The notes under the pieces are model-generated. The model saw only the letters and a list, made by a program, of their open reading frames with translations. It did not search any database and was not told where the DNA came from. Shown piece by piece: positions 41,027-50,296 of a DNA stretch of 62,313 nucleotides; the first letter of the stretch is position 1, and each line of letters starts with the position of its first letter. The position numbers were made by a program, and so were the translations under genes. The DNA comes from an uncultured Sinobacteraceae bacterium (lineage in GTDB: Bacteria; Pseudomonadota; Gammaproteobacteria; Steroidobacterales; Steroidobacteraceae): positions 1 through 62,313 of the forward strand of contig CALEKY010000068.1 in the NCBI GenBank assembly GCA_937902995.1. Reading direction: 5' to 3'.

Positions 41027-42202
41027 CTAATCCTGTGCGCTTCGTTCGAGCGCCCGGGTCAGGTCTTCGATCAAGTCATCCGCGTCCTCGATACCGATCG
41101 ACAAGCGGATCGTCGTATCCGCCACGCCCGCCCACGCGCGCTCCGTCTCGTTCAAATCGCGAGGCCGCATGAGCTCGCCTGGCTGAACGAGCGATTCCGT
41201 CGAACCCAGGCTCGCGGAAATCGCAAACAACTCGAGCGCATTTGCGAACCGCCTGGCGCGCTCGCGATCGCCAGCAAGCTCGAACGTGACGATCGACCCG
41301 CTATCGTGCATCTGTTTCCGGGCGAGCGCGTGCTGCGGATGCACCGGCAGCCACGGGAAATGCACGGCCTGCACATCCTTCCGGGCGGCCAGAAACTCCG
41401 CGATGCGCTGCGCATTCGCGCATTGCCGCTCGTAGCGTAATTCATAGGTCTTCAAGCCACGCTGAATCAAGAAGGCCGCGTGTGGATCCAGCGTCGCGCC
41501 GGTCACCACGAAATCTGCGCGCATTGCAGCGATGAGCTTCTTGCTGGCGATCACGGCCCCGCCCATGACGTCGCCATGGCCGGACGCGTACTTCGTCAGG
41601 CTGTGCACGAAGATATCGATGTCGAATTGGCCGTGATTGTGGAAGCCGGCGAACGTGTTATCGAGCACCGTCAGCGCCCCGTGCTTGCGGGCCGCCGCGG
41701 TAATGCGCTCGATGTCCGCAACTTTCAACATCGGGTTCGACGGACTCTCGAACACGACGAGCCGCGTCGGCGTCGATTCGAGCGTGCGCTCGATCGCGTC
41801 CGTATTCTCGATCGAGAGCATCGTGTGCCGCACGCCGTAGCGTCCGAGCAGCCTGCGAACCGTGTACCGCGTCGGCTGATACATCTCCGCGAAACAGACG
41901 ATGTGATCGCCTTGTTTGCACAGCGCGAGCAAAGGCAAGAGCACGGCGGAAACGCCGGACGCAGTCACGAGGCACGCTTCGCGCTGCTGCAGCTCGGCGA
42001 GCGTGAGCTCGAGCTGGCGCAGCGTCGGATTGTCGACGCGCGAATAGACAAAACCCTCGCGCTCGCCGCGGTTGTGCCGTTGCGATTCCTCGACGTCGTC
42101 GAACGTGAATTTGACCGATTGATAGATCGGCGCGACGAGCGGACGGTTGTCCTCGGGCACTTTGACCGCTGGCGGATGATTCAGTCGAGTGGAACGCTTC
42201 AT
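41027..42202 (-). CDS. Cys/Met-metabolism PLP enzyme (gamma-synthase/lyase family)
   Basis: 391 residues. PLP-binding features: SGVSAVLLPLLALCKQGDHI (phosphate loop), VFESPSNPMLKVADIERIT (Asp/Asn region), DNTFA, and the Schiff-base lysine in HSLTKYASGHGDVMGG. SLGSTESLVQPGELM near the C-terminus is typical of cystathionine gamma-synthase, beta-lyase and methionine gamma-lyase, which I cannot tell apart here. It is the distal gene of a run with the aminotransferase and potFGHI. The role is trans-sulfuration or thiol release in sulfur-amino-acid metabolism. Confidence 0.9.
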   Translation of the reverse strand: MKRSTRLNHPPAVKVPEDNRPLVAPIYQSVKFTFDDVEESQRHNRGEREGFVYSRVDNPTLRQLELTLAELQQREACLVTASGVSAVLLPLLALCKQGDHIVCFAEMYQPTRYTVRRLLGRYGVRHTMLSIENTDAIERTLESTPTRLVVFESPSNPMLKVADIERITAAARKHGALTVLDNTFAGFHNHGQFDIDIFVHSLTKYASGHGDVMGGAVIASKKLIAAMRADFVVTGATLDPHAAFLIQRGLKTYELRYERQCANAQRIAEFLAARKDVQAVHFPWLPVHPQHALARKQMHDSGSIVTFELAGDRERARRFANALELFAISASLGSTESLVQPGELMRPRDLNETERAWAGVADTTIRLSIGIEDADDLIEDLTRALERSAQD

Positions 42203-42280
42203 GGGGCTTCGTCACGATGCCGACGGACCGCAAGCATTCGCCGCGAAGCGCCGCGGCGTCAAGCTGGCAGCCGTCGCGGC

Positions 42281-43429
42281 TTACAGCTTCCGCAAACGCT
42301 CGGCCGCCTGCTCGAGCGTCGCATCGTTCTTGGCGAAACAGAACCTTACGACCGACAAGGTTGGCGGCTCGGCATAGAACACCGAGACCGGGATGGAGGC
42401 GACGCCGTACCGCCGCGCAAGCGTCTCGGCGAACTCCACGTCGGGCAGAGAAGAAATGGCGCTGTAATCCAGCAATTGAAAATACGTTCCCCGCGACGGC
42501 GTCCAGGTGAAACGCGAGCCGCGCAATGCGTCGAGAAACAGATCTCTCTTCCGCTGGTAGAACGCGCTCAAGCCGTCGTTGTGCTCCGGCGCCTCCCGCA
42601 AAAAGTCGGCGATCGCATACTGCAGCGGCGCGGCGATGCTGAACGTATTGAATTGATGGACGCGCCGGAGTTCGCGCGTGATCCCCGCAGGCGCGACCGC
42701 ATAACCGATACGCCAGCCGGTCGCGTGCATCGACTTGCCGAAAGAAAACACCGCCATGCCGCGCTCGAACAAGCGCGCATTTCGCAAAATGCTCGCGTGC
42801 TCGACGCCGTCGAAGACCATGTGCTCGTACACCTCGTCGGCGAGCACGAAGGCATTCGTGCCATCGAGAATGTCGGCCAGCCGATCGAGCTCGGCCGGTT
42901 CGACGATCGATCCGGTCGGATTGTGCGGGGTGTTGATCACGATCATGCGCAGCCGCGGCGTCACTGCGGCGCGCACCGCTTCCCAATCGACCTTGAATGC
43001 CGGCGGTTGCAACGGCAAATGCACAGGACGGCCGCCGGCGAGCACGACGGCCGGTGCGTACGAATCGTAGGAAGGATCCAGCAGGATGACTTCATCGCCC
43101 GGATGCACCAGGGCCAAGATGGCTGAAAAGATGGCTTCCGTTGCGCCGAGCGTGATCGTCACTTCCGAATCGGGGTCGAACGCTCGTCCGTAGCTGCGCT
43201 GCAGCTTTTCGGCGATCGCCTCGCGCAGCTCGGCAACGCCAGCCATGTGCGCGTATTGATTGCGTCCGGCGCGAATGTGTTTCTCGACGAGCTGTTTCAG
43301 CCGCTCGGGCGGATCGTAATCCGGGAACCCCTGCGCCAGATTGATGGCGCCGACCTCCTCCGCCAGGCTCGACATGACCGTGAAAATGGTCGTGCCGACG
43401 TGGGGTAGTTTGGAAGTGAGCTCGATCAC
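42281..43429 (-). CDS. Class I aminotransferase (methionine aminotransferase, YbdL-like)
   Basis: 382 residues. IFTVMSSLAEEVGAINLAQG, FPDYDPPERL, NTPHNPTG and the PLP lysine in FSFGKSMHATGWRIGYAVAP follow the YbdL/kynurenine-aminotransferase pattern. These enzymes convert 4-methylthio-2-oxobutyrate and related keto acids to amino acids. Its ATG overlaps the potI stop (ATGA, 43426-43429), so it is translated with the polyamine transporter. Methylthioadenosine from polyamine synthesis yields the same keto acid, which would explain the pairing (inference). Confidence 0.9.
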   Translation of the reverse strand: MIELTSKLPHVGTTIFTVMSSLAEEVGAINLAQGFPDYDPPERLKQLVEKHIRAGRNQYAHMAGVAELREAIAEKLQRSYGRAFDPDSEVTITLGATEAIFSAILALVHPGDEVILLDPSYDSYAPAVVLAGGRPVHLPLQPPAFKVDWEAVRAAVTPRLRMIVINTPHNPTGSIVEPAELDRLADILDGTNAFVLADEVYEHMVFDGVEHASILRNARLFERGMAVFSFGKSMHATGWRIGYAVAPAGITRELRRVHQFNTFSIAAPLQYAIADFLREAPEHNDGLSAFYQRKRDLFLDALRGSRFTWTPSRGTYFQLLDYSAISSLPDVEFAETLARRYGVASIPVSVFYAEPPTLSVVRFCFAKNDATLEQAAERLRKL

Positions 43430-44277
43430 CCTCTCGGTGCGGCAGCCGCCGCCTCCGCCAGCCGCATGTCCAACTGGCGTCGACGTTCCTGCCGCGCCAT
43501 GAGGATGCCGGCCACAATGACGAACACTGTGACGATGCCGACCATGATCGTGGCGAGCGCATTGATCTGCGGCGTGATGCCCCGGCGCACGGTCGAGAAG
43601 ATCATCATCGGCAGCGTATTCGTCGACGGTCCCGCGGTGAAACTTGCGATGACGAGATCGTCGAGCGACAAGGTAAAGGCCAGCAGCCAGCCCGAAATCA
43701 TCGCCGGCGCAATGATGGGCAGCGTGATCTTCAAGAACACGGTCACGGGTCGCGCGCCCAGATCCATCGCCGCCTCCTCGAGTGACTCATCCATCGACGC
43801 AAGCCGCGAACGCACGATGACGGTGACATAGGACAACGTCAGCGTGATGTGGGCGATCGTAATCGTGCTGAACCCGCGCGTATCCGGCACGAACGGCAGC
43901 GGCGCAAGCGCGACGAACAAGAGCAGCAGCGACAAGCCGGTGATCACTTCGGGCATGACGAGCGGCGCCGTGACCATGCCGGCGAACATCGTACGCGTGC
44001 GGAACTGTTTGAAGCGCGCGAGCACGAAACCGGCCAGCGTGCCGATGATCACGGCGCCCGTCGCCGTGACCGCCGCGATCCGGAAGCTCAACCATGCCGA
44101 TTGCAATAGCTGCCGGTTCTGCAACAACTCGCCGTACCACTTGACCGAGAATCCGCCCCACACGGTCACGAGCCGCGACTCGTTGAACGAGTAGACGATC
44201 ATCGACAGGATGGGGATGTACAGGAACGCAAACCCGAACACCAATGCGCTCAGCAGGAAGAGCGAGCGGTTCTTCAT
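43426..44277 (-). CDS. potI: Putrescine/spermidine ABC transporter permease
   Basis: 283 residues from ATG 44277 (MKNRSLFLLSALVFGFAFLY). Six predicted helices. The ATPase-coupling EAA loop is EEAAMDLGARPVTVFLKITL PIIAP. PotI-type, being second permease in potFGHI order. Inner membrane. Its start overlaps the potH stop by 4 bases. Confidence 0.94.
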   Translation of the reverse strand: MKNRSLFLLSALVFGFAFLYIPILSMIVYSFNESRLVTVWGGFSVKWYGELLQNRQLLQSAWLSFRIAAVTATGAVIIGTLAGFVLARFKQFRTRTMFAGMVTAPLVMPEVITGLSLLLLFVALAPLPFVPDTRGFSTITIAHITLTLSYVTVIVRSRLASMDESLEEAAMDLGARPVTVFLKITLPIIAPAMISGWLLAFTLSLDDLVIASFTAGPSTNTLPMMIFSTVRRGITPQINALATIMVGIVTVFVIVAGILMARQERRRQLDMRLAEAAAAAPRG

Positions 44278-45290
44278 TGCCGCTCCTCCCCTTCGGCTTC
44301 CTTCATCTGATAGTGCTGGAAGATGCCGATCGGGATGACCAGGACGATCAACAGCACGATGGCCACCGCGCTCGCAACGGGCCAATTGCGGTTCAAGAAG
44401 AATTCATCCCAGAGCACGCGGCCGATCATCAAGGAATCGGTTCCGCCGAGCAGCCGCGGGATCACGAATTCGCCCACCGCCGGAATGAAAACGAGCATGG
44501 ATCCGGCAATGATGCCGGGCTTCGACAGAGGCAGCGTGATGCTCAGGAAGGCCTTGAACGGCTTGCAGCCGAGATCGACCGCCGCCTCGAGCAAGGTGAT
44601 GTCGTGTTTCTCGAGGTTCGAATACAACGGCAGGATCATGAACGGCAGGTACGAATAGACGATGCCGATGTACATCGCGAAATCCGTGTTCAGCATTCGG
44701 AGCGGCTCGTCGATGAGTCCGAGCGCCATCAAGAGCTGATTGATCGGCCCGTTGCTGCCGAGCAGCCCCATCCAGGCGTACACGCGCAGCAGGAACGAGG
44801 TCCAGAACGGCAGGATGACGAGCAGCAGCAGCAAATTGCGCCAACGCAAGTCGGCGCGCGCGATGGCGTAAGCCATCGGGTAACCGATCAACAAACAGAT
44901 CACGGTCGAAACCGCCGCGACCTTGATCGAGCTCAGGAATGCCTTGACGTACAGCGCATCGCGAATCAGGAACAAGTAGTTCGCGAGGTTCAAGCGGATG
45001 TGCAGCTGCGTTTCCACCCAGTCGAACAGCGGCCCGTACGGCGGCGTACCGAGCCAGCGCGTCTCGGCAAAACTGATCTTCAGGACGATGATGAACGGGA
45101 TCAGAAAGAACAGCACCAGCCACAGCCACGGCACGGCGATGACCAGCCGGTGGCCGCGCAGCCCGACACGACGCAGCATGCCGGCCGACCAACGATAAGG
45201 GCCCGACCCCTGGACGTTGGTCCACAGCTGATCCATCCAGAGAACCAGCCGTTCCCCGAGCGAGACGTAACCGGGATTGGTAGGCGCCAT
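44274..45290 (-). CDS. potH: Putrescine/spermidine ABC transporter permease
   Basis: 338 residues from ATG 45290, two bases after the potG stop. The N-terminal 60 residues are cytoplasmic and longer than in E. coli PotH. Helices begin VIAVPWLWLVLFFLIPFIIV. EAA loop LEAAVDLGCKPFKAFLSITL. NWPVASAVAIVLLIVLVIPI is the last helix. Forms the channel with PotI. Confidence 0.94.
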   Translation of the reverse strand: MAPTNPGYVSLGERLVLWMDQLWTNVQGSGPYRWSAGMLRRVGLRGHRLVIAVPWLWLVLFFLIPFIIVLKISFAETRWLGTPPYGPLFDWVETQLHIRLNLANYLFLIRDALYVKAFLSSIKVAAVSTVICLLIGYPMAYAIARADLRWRNLLLLLVILPFWTSFLLRVYAWMGLLGSNGPINQLLMALGLIDEPLRMLNTDFAMYIGIVYSYLPFMILPLYSNLEKHDITLLEAAVDLGCKPFKAFLSITLPLSKPGIIAGSMLVFIPAVGEFVIPRLLGGTDSLMIGRVLWDEFFLNRNWPVASAVAIVLLIVLVIPIGIFQHYQMKEAEGEERQ

Positions 45291-45292
45291 GT

Positions 45293-46429
45293 CTATTCGG
45301 TGACGACGACGTTGGCCGTGTGATGCCAAGACACCCAGACGCGCTCGTCCCAGGTGAGTTGATCTTCGGCATGCCGATAGATATTCGGCTGCGTCACGCG
45401 CACGATCTTGCCGGAATCGAGCTGCACCAGATAAACCGACAGATCGCCCATATAGGCGATCTCTTTGATGACGCCCGTGGCGCGGTTGTTCGGATCCTCG
45501 GGCTCGGTGCGACTCAATACCATCTTCTCGGGGCGCACGGCCGTCCAGACGATCGCCTCAGGCGCCGTGCTCACGCCGTGCCCGACATAGATGTTGCCGC
45601 CGAGCTCGCGACATTCGATCAACACGTGATCCGGCTCGTCTTCGAGGATGACGCCCTCGAACATGTTCACGTTGCCGATGAACTCGGCCACGAAACGCGT
45701 GTTCGGGAATTCGTAAATGTCGTGCGGCGTGCCCACCTGCACGATGCGCCCTTGATTCATGACGCCGATGCGCGAGGCGAGCGTCATCGCCTCCTCCTGA
45801 TCGTGCGTAACGACGATGAACGTCACGCCCAGCCGCTCCTGAATGTTCACGAGCTCGAACTGCGTGTGCTCGCGCAGCTTTTTGTCGAGCGCTGCGAGCG
45901 GCTCATCGAGCAACAATACCTTCGGACGCTTCACCAAAGCTCGAGCGAGCGCGACGCGTTGACGCTGACCGCCGGAGAGCTGGTGCGGCTTGCGCTTCGA
46001 GAACTGCTCGAGCTTGACGATGGAGAGCATCTCGGCGACGCGTGTGGCGATCTCGGCCTTCGGCAATCCTTCCTGCTTCAAACCGAAGGCCACGTTCTGC
46101 TCGACCGTCATATGCGGAAACAGCGCATACGACTGGAACATCATGTTGACCGGGCGCTCGTACGGCGGGACGTTGGACATGTCCACACCGTCGATGAAGA
46201 TCTTGCCCGCGGTCGGCTGCTCGAATCCGGCGAGCATGCGCAGCAGCGTCGTCTTGCCGCAGCCCGAACCGCCGAGCAAACAGAAGATCTCGCCGCGATA
46301 AATATTCAGAGTGACGTCGGCGACAGCGACGAAATCGCCGAACTTCTTCGAGATACCTTCGATACGGATGTAAGGCGCCGCGTCGGGATCCAACCACGGC
46401 GCCTTACGCTCCTGCACAGGCGAGGCCAT
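45293..46429 (-). CDS. potG: Polyamine ABC transporter ATP-binding protein
   Basis: 378 residues from ATG 46429, E. coli PotG length; a longer GTG start at 46465 would overlap potF. Walker A GGSGCGKTTL, Q-loop MMFQSYALFPHM, signature HQLSGGQRQRVALARAL, Walker B VLLLDEPLAALD and switch His VVTHDQEEAM. A C-terminal TOBE domain (EAIVWTAVRPEKMVLSRTEP) is present. Powers uptake by PotH/PotI. Confidence 0.96.
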   Translation of the reverse strand: MASPVQERKAPWLDPDAAPYIRIEGISKKFGDFVAVADVTLNIYRGEIFCLLGGSGCGKTTLLRMLAGFEQPTAGKIFIDGVDMSNVPPYERPVNMMFQSYALFPHMTVEQNVAFGLKQEGLPKAEIATRVAEMLSIVKLEQFSKRKPHQLSGGQRQRVALARALVKRPKVLLLDEPLAALDKKLREHTQFELVNIQERLGVTFIVVTHDQEEAMTLASRIGVMNQGRIVQVGTPHDIYEFPNTRFVAEFIGNVNMFEGVILEDEPDHVLIECRELGGNIYVGHGVSTAPEAIVWTAVRPEKMVLSRTEPEDPNNRATGVIKEIAYMGDLSVYLVQLDSGKIVRVTQPNIYRHAEDQLTWDERVWVSWHHTANVVVTE

Positions 46430-46437
46430 CTGAGGCG

Positions 46438-47568
46438 TTACTGACCGGTCATGAACCGCGTCCACAGACGCGTCATGATGCGAGTGGTCTCCTCCGAGTC
46501 CGTCAGGTCCGGCGCCAGCTTCGCGCGCACTTCAGGCGGCGGATACACGCCCGGATCGTTTCTCACTTCCTCGTCGACCAGCTCGGTCGCCTTGGCGTTG
46601 CCGTTCGCGTAGTTGGTGAAGTTGCTGACGGCTGCGATCACTTCGGGACGCAGCATGTAATTGATGAAGATGTGCGCGTTGTTCGGATGCGGCGCATCTT
46701 TCGGGATCAGGTAGCTGTCGAACCAGATGATCGATCCCTCCTTCGGGATGACGTACTGGATCTGCTGGCCGGTTTCGTTCTCCTCGGCCCGGTCGCGCGC
46801 CTGCAGGATGTCGCCGCTATACCCAACGGCCAGGCAGATTTCGCCATTGGCCAAGTCGGTGATCATGCGCTGCGTATCGATGTACTTGAGATACGGGCGG
46901 ATCTTCATCATGGCGTCCGCCGCGGCATTCAAATCGTCCGGGTTCTGGCTGTTCGGGTCCTTGCCGAGATAGGCGAGCACCATGCTGAACATTTCGGTGG
47001 CCGAATCGAGCACGGCAATGCCGCAGCGCTGGAAGCTCTTGGCGATCTCCGGATCGAACACGAGGCGCCAGCTGTCGAGCGGAGCCTGCGGGTTCGCAGC
47101 TTTCACTTTCTCGATGTTGTAGCCGATGCCGGTCGTACCCCACATGTGGAGCACGGCATAGTCGTTGTTCGGATCCTGAAGGGCGAGACGCTGCTGGATC
47201 TCAGGATCCATGTTGACCAGATTCGGCAGCTTCGACTTGTCGAGCTTCTGGTAATAGCCGGCCTTGATCTGGCGCTCGTAGAACGAGGCGGACGGCACGA
47301 CGATGTCGTAACCGGAATTGCCGGGGGCCAGCTTGGCGTCGAGCTCTTCGTTCGAACCGTAGTTGCTGACCATGACCTTGATGCCGGTCTCTTGCTCGAA
47401 GTTCGAGATCGTGTCCTCGGCCAGATAGTCGTTCCAAATGTAGAGGTTGAGCACCTTTTCTTCTTCTCGTGCCTGTGCTCCCGTGGCGGCTTCGTCCTTT
47501 TGGCCGCACGCGCCGAGACCCAACACGATCGCAGTGCCGCCGATCACGGCGCGCAATTTAAAGTTCAT
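46438..47568 (-). CDS. potF: Periplasmic putrescine/polyamine-binding lipoprotein
   Basis: 376 residues from ATG 47568 (GAGGCGAACC upstream). Signal with lipobox IVLGLGACGQ, so it is lipid-anchored, unlike E. coli PotF. Binding-protein core: LNLYIWNDYLAEDTISNFEQ, GYDIVVPSASFYERQ, HMWGTTGIGYNIEKV, CLAVGYSGDILQARDRA, EGSIIWFDSYLIPKDAPHPN. Acidic and aromatic residues at these positions hold the polyamine. First gene of potFGHI. Confidence 0.96.
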   Translation of the reverse strand: MNFKLRAVIGGTAIVLGLGACGQKDEAATGAQAREEEKVLNLYIWNDYLAEDTISNFEQETGIKVMVSNYGSNEELDAKLAPGNSGYDIVVPSASFYERQIKAGYYQKLDKSKLPNLVNMDPEIQQRLALQDPNNDYAVLHMWGTTGIGYNIEKVKAANPQAPLDSWRLVFDPEIAKSFQRCGIAVLDSATEMFSMVLAYLGKDPNSQNPDDLNAAADAMMKIRPYLKYIDTQRMITDLANGEICLAVGYSGDILQARDRAEENETGQQIQYVIPKEGSIIWFDSYLIPKDAPHPNNAHIFINYMLRPEVIAAVSNFTNYANGNAKATELVDEEVRNDPGVYPPPEVRAKLAPDLTDSEETTRIMTRLWTRFMTGQ

Positions 47569-47931
47569 GGTTCGCCTCGCTCCCCAAAGTGAAGTGGATG
47601 CAGCCGATCGCCTATCGACGCGGCGAAACAGCGTAACGCACGCGAATGGGCTTGGGTAGCGCTGCAAAGCGCATGGTTCGGCGGCGGGTGGAAGCAAGTG
47701 GGTCGAATGCGCCGAACGCGCTCGCTGTGTGCAGCTCGAAGCCGGATCGGTCTGCTACAAGCGCATTCCAGCGAGCGTTCTCGAGCGGAGATGCGGAAGA
47801 AACTGGGCGGGACGATTAGCGGAAACGACGAGAATCCATGGACAGGTCCAAAGTGTTGCCCGGCCGGCGTGCGACCCCGCACGAGTCGGCACTCATTTTG
47901 TGCGCGTGGCCGCGGTCGGCCGAGCCGGTCT
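47569..47931. other. Intergenic region between puuA and potF
   Basis: 363 bases with no supported gene; possible frames on both strands have no ribosome site or family likeness. TGGACAGGTCCA at 47839-47850 is a near-palindrome that could be an operator for potF. It must contain the potF promoter. Confidence 0.4.
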
Positions 47932-49266
47932 TCATACGTTCAACAACAGGTGCTCGCGCTCCCAAGAGCTGATCACCTGCAGGAAGGTCTCGTATTCGTT
48001 TTCCTTCACCGCGGAGTAAGCGAGCACGAAGCGCTCGCCGAGGATCTCGATCAGCGGCCGGCAATCGCGCAGGAGCCGCAGCGCTTCTTCGATGTTCCGG
48101 GGCAGCCCGAACGGCAAGTCGTACGCGCTGCCAGTGATGGGCTCGCTCGGCTTGAGCCCCTCCACCATCCCGAGGTAACCGCAGGCCAGCGAAGCCGCGA
48201 TGGCGATGTAAGGGTTCGCATCGGCACCTGCGATGCGGTTCTCCACCCGGCGCGCCGCCGGGCTCGATACGGGGACCCGCAAGCCGGCCGTGCGATTGTC
48301 GTAGCCCCATTGCGTATTGATCGGTGCCGACAGGTGCCGCGTGATGCGCCGATACGAATTCACGTTCGGCGCGAACAGAGCCATGGCGGCCGGCAGGTAC
48401 TTCTGCAACCCGGCAATGAACGAGAAGAACAGCGCCGAGGGGCGTCCGTCTTGCTCGCTGAAAATGTTCTGGCCCGTTTGTCGATCGATGACGCTCTGAT
48501 GAATGTGCATGGCGCTGCCCGGCTCGGTCGCCATCGGCTTGGCCATGAACGTCGCATACATCTTGTGGCGCAGCGCCGCCTCGCGCGCCGTCCGCTTGAA
48601 CAGGAACACTTGGTCGGCGAGCGACAGCGCATTCCCGTGCAACAGATTGATTTCCATCTGCGCCGCGCCGTCCTCGTGGATCAGCGTGTCGATCTCGATG
48701 TCCTGCGCTTCGCAGAACGCGTAGACGTCGTCGAACAGGGGATCGAACTCGTTCACGGCCGCGATCGAGTACGACTGGCGGCCGATCTCGGGACGACCCG
48801 ACCGTCCGACCGGCGGACGCAGCGGATAGTCGGCGTCGGTGTTCGGCTCGACGAGATAGAACTCGAGCTCAGGCGCGACGACCGGCTCCCAGCCGTGTTG
48901 CGCGTACAGCTCGAGCACGTGCTGCAGCACGTAGCGCGGCGCCATCGTCACCGGGCGACCGTCCGAATAGAAACTATCGTGGATCACTTGGGCGGTCGGC
49001 TCGGCCGCCCACGGCACGACGCGAATCGTGTTCGGATCGGCTTTCAGGACGATGTCGATCTCGGACGGACTGATCGCTCGCTCGTCATCCGGGTATTCGC
49101 CCGTGACGGTCTGCAGGAAGATGCTCTCGGGCAGCCGCATGCCCTCCTCTTCGGCGAATTTCTCCGCCGGCATGATCTTGCCGCGCGGCACGCCCGCCAT
49201 GTCGGGGATGATGGCCTCGACCTCGGAAATGCCGTGTTCTTTGAAGAATTGTTGGATGACGCTCAT
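47932..49266 (-). CDS. puuA: Gamma-glutamylputrescine synthetase (glutamine-synthetase family)
   Basis: 444 residues from ATG 49266, which overlaps the puuD stop (ATGA). Glutamine-synthetase motifs: VVAPELEFYLVEPN, QMEINLLHGNALSLADQ, KPMATEPGSAMHIHQSV and the adenylation-region counterpart NRIAGADANPYIAIAASLAC. It joins glutamate to putrescine using ATP, the first step of the Puu pathway. The context with puuD, puuB, puuR and potFGHI favours PuuA over a housekeeping GlnA. Confidence 0.93.
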   Translation of the reverse strand: MSVIQQFFKEHGISEVEAIIPDMAGVPRGKIMPAEKFAEEEGMRLPESIFLQTVTGEYPDDERAISPSEIDIVLKADPNTIRVVPWAAEPTAQVIHDSFYSDGRPVTMAPRYVLQHVLELYAQHGWEPVVAPELEFYLVEPNTDADYPLRPPVGRSGRPEIGRQSYSIAAVNEFDPLFDDVYAFCEAQDIEIDTLIHEDGAAQMEINLLHGNALSLADQVFLFKRTAREAALRHKMYATFMAKPMATEPGSAMHIHQSVIDRQTGQNIFSEQDGRPSALFFSFIAGLQKYLPAAMALFAPNVNSYRRITRHLSAPINTQWGYDNRTAGLRVPVSSPAARRVENRIAGADANPYIAIAASLACGYLGMVEGLKPSEPITGSAYDLPFGLPRNIEEALRLLRDCRPLIEILGERFVLAYSAVKENEYETFLQVISSWEREHLLLNV

Positions 49267-50021
49267 GTGCGATGCCTCGCAGCGCGCTCGTGAACGGCCG
49301 CCCCGAAAGCGGCGAACAATGCGCGCGAAAACGGATTCGATTGGAACTTCCACTCGGGATGCCACTGCACCGCCACCGCGAACGACGGAGCGTTGCGCAC
49401 TCGAAAAGCCTCGATGACGCCGTCGGGCGAGCGCGCTTCGACTTCGAGATCGCGTCCGAGCGTTTGCACGCCTTGCGAGTGCAGGGAATTCACCATGATT
49501 CGGCGCGTACCGGCCAAACGCTCGAGCAGACCGCCCGGCGTGAGCTCGACTTCGTGGGCGGGGCCGTACTGTTCGTCGACGGGCGCTTGGGGATTCTCGC
49601 GGTGGTCGCGGTAGCCCTCGACCTCATGGAGTCGCTGCCACAGCGTGCCGCCGTACGCGACATTCATTTCTTGGAAGCCGCGGCAGATGGCGAGCAGCGG
49701 CATGCCTGCACGCACGACCCGCGGGATCAGCGGCAAGGTCGTCGCATCTCGATGCGGATCGTGTAGTGTGCCGGGCGCGCTCGGCGGCCCGTTGTAATGG
49801 TGCGGCTCGACGTTCGAAGGACTGCCCGTCAACAGGATGCCGTCGAAGTACGTCAGCACCTCGTCGAGATTCAGCCGTTCGCCGACCGACGGAATCAGCG
49901 CGACGTGCGCATCCGCACCTTGGGCAACGGCATCGATGTACTTCTCACCGACGCAGTGGAAGTAGTGATGGCCGAGCAGACGGCGGTCCGCCGGAACTCC
50001 GATGAGCGGTTTGCGATGCAT
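49263..50021 (-). CDS. puuD: Gamma-glutamyl-GABA hydrolase
   Basis: 252 residues. Class I glutamine-amidotransferase-like peptidase C26: GILLTGSPSNVEPHHYNGPP, nucleophile Cys in LLAICRGFQEMNVAYGG, oxyanion and His/Glu in VAVQWHPEWK. It releases GABA from gamma-glutamyl-GABA. No clear Shine-Dalgarno precedes the ATG at 50021; GTTAAAGATCTTAAACA sits directly upstream and is a candidate operator. Operon puuD-puuA. Confidence 0.93.
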   Translation of the reverse strand: MHRKPLIGVPADRRLLGHHYFHCVGEKYIDAVAQGADAHVALIPSVGERLNLDEVLTYFDGILLTGSPSNVEPHHYNGPPSAPGTLHDPHRDATTLPLIPRVVRAGMPLLAICRGFQEMNVAYGGTLWQRLHEVEGYRDHRENPQAPVDEQYGPAHEVELTPGGLLERLAGTRRIMVNSLHSQGVQTLGRDLEVEARSPDGVIEAFRVRNAPSFAVAVQWHPEWKFQSNPFSRALFAAFGAAVHERAARHRT

Positions 50022-50024
50022 GTT

Positions 50025-50041
50025 TGTTTAAGATCTTTAAC
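50025..50041 (-). promoter_or_regulatory. Putative PuuR-like box 1 (before puuD)
   Basis: Minus strand GTTAAAGATCTTAAACA, 4 bases from the puuD start codon. It shares the TTAAACA end with box 2 at 50237 and resembles box 3 at 56740. A/T-rich in very GC-rich surroundings. Confidence 0.4.
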
Positions 50042-50236
50042 GATCGGCGGAACCGCCGACGCTCAAGAGATGGGGCATTTAAGCACAGAATCCATGCGCC
50101 CGCCCGCCGGAGGTTTACTGAGGGGGCCGAAATTCAGGGCTTACAACGTGTTGCGCCGTTCCGATCAGCCCGAAACTGTTGCGATGCCGAAGCGGCCGCC
50201 GCTATTCTGGCCGCCAACGGTTCGGTCGAAATCGTT

Positions 50237-50251
50237 ATTGAATATTAAACA
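50237..50251 (+). promoter_or_regulatory. Putative PuuR-like box 2 (before puuB)
   Basis: ATTGAATATTAAACA, 46 bases upstream of puuB. It matches box 3 at 11 of 15 positions, and the E. coli PuuR site as I recall it (AAAATATAATGAACA) at 9 of 15. Confidence 0.4.
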
Positions 50252-50296
50252 GGGATTGCCCGATGGACAGTCGCAGCCCTGTCGTGATCGCCCCCG

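Noticed and set aside
47565..48019. Small ORFs on both strands between puuA and potF
   Set aside because: No ribosome site, no recognisable motif, and they overlap real gene ends.
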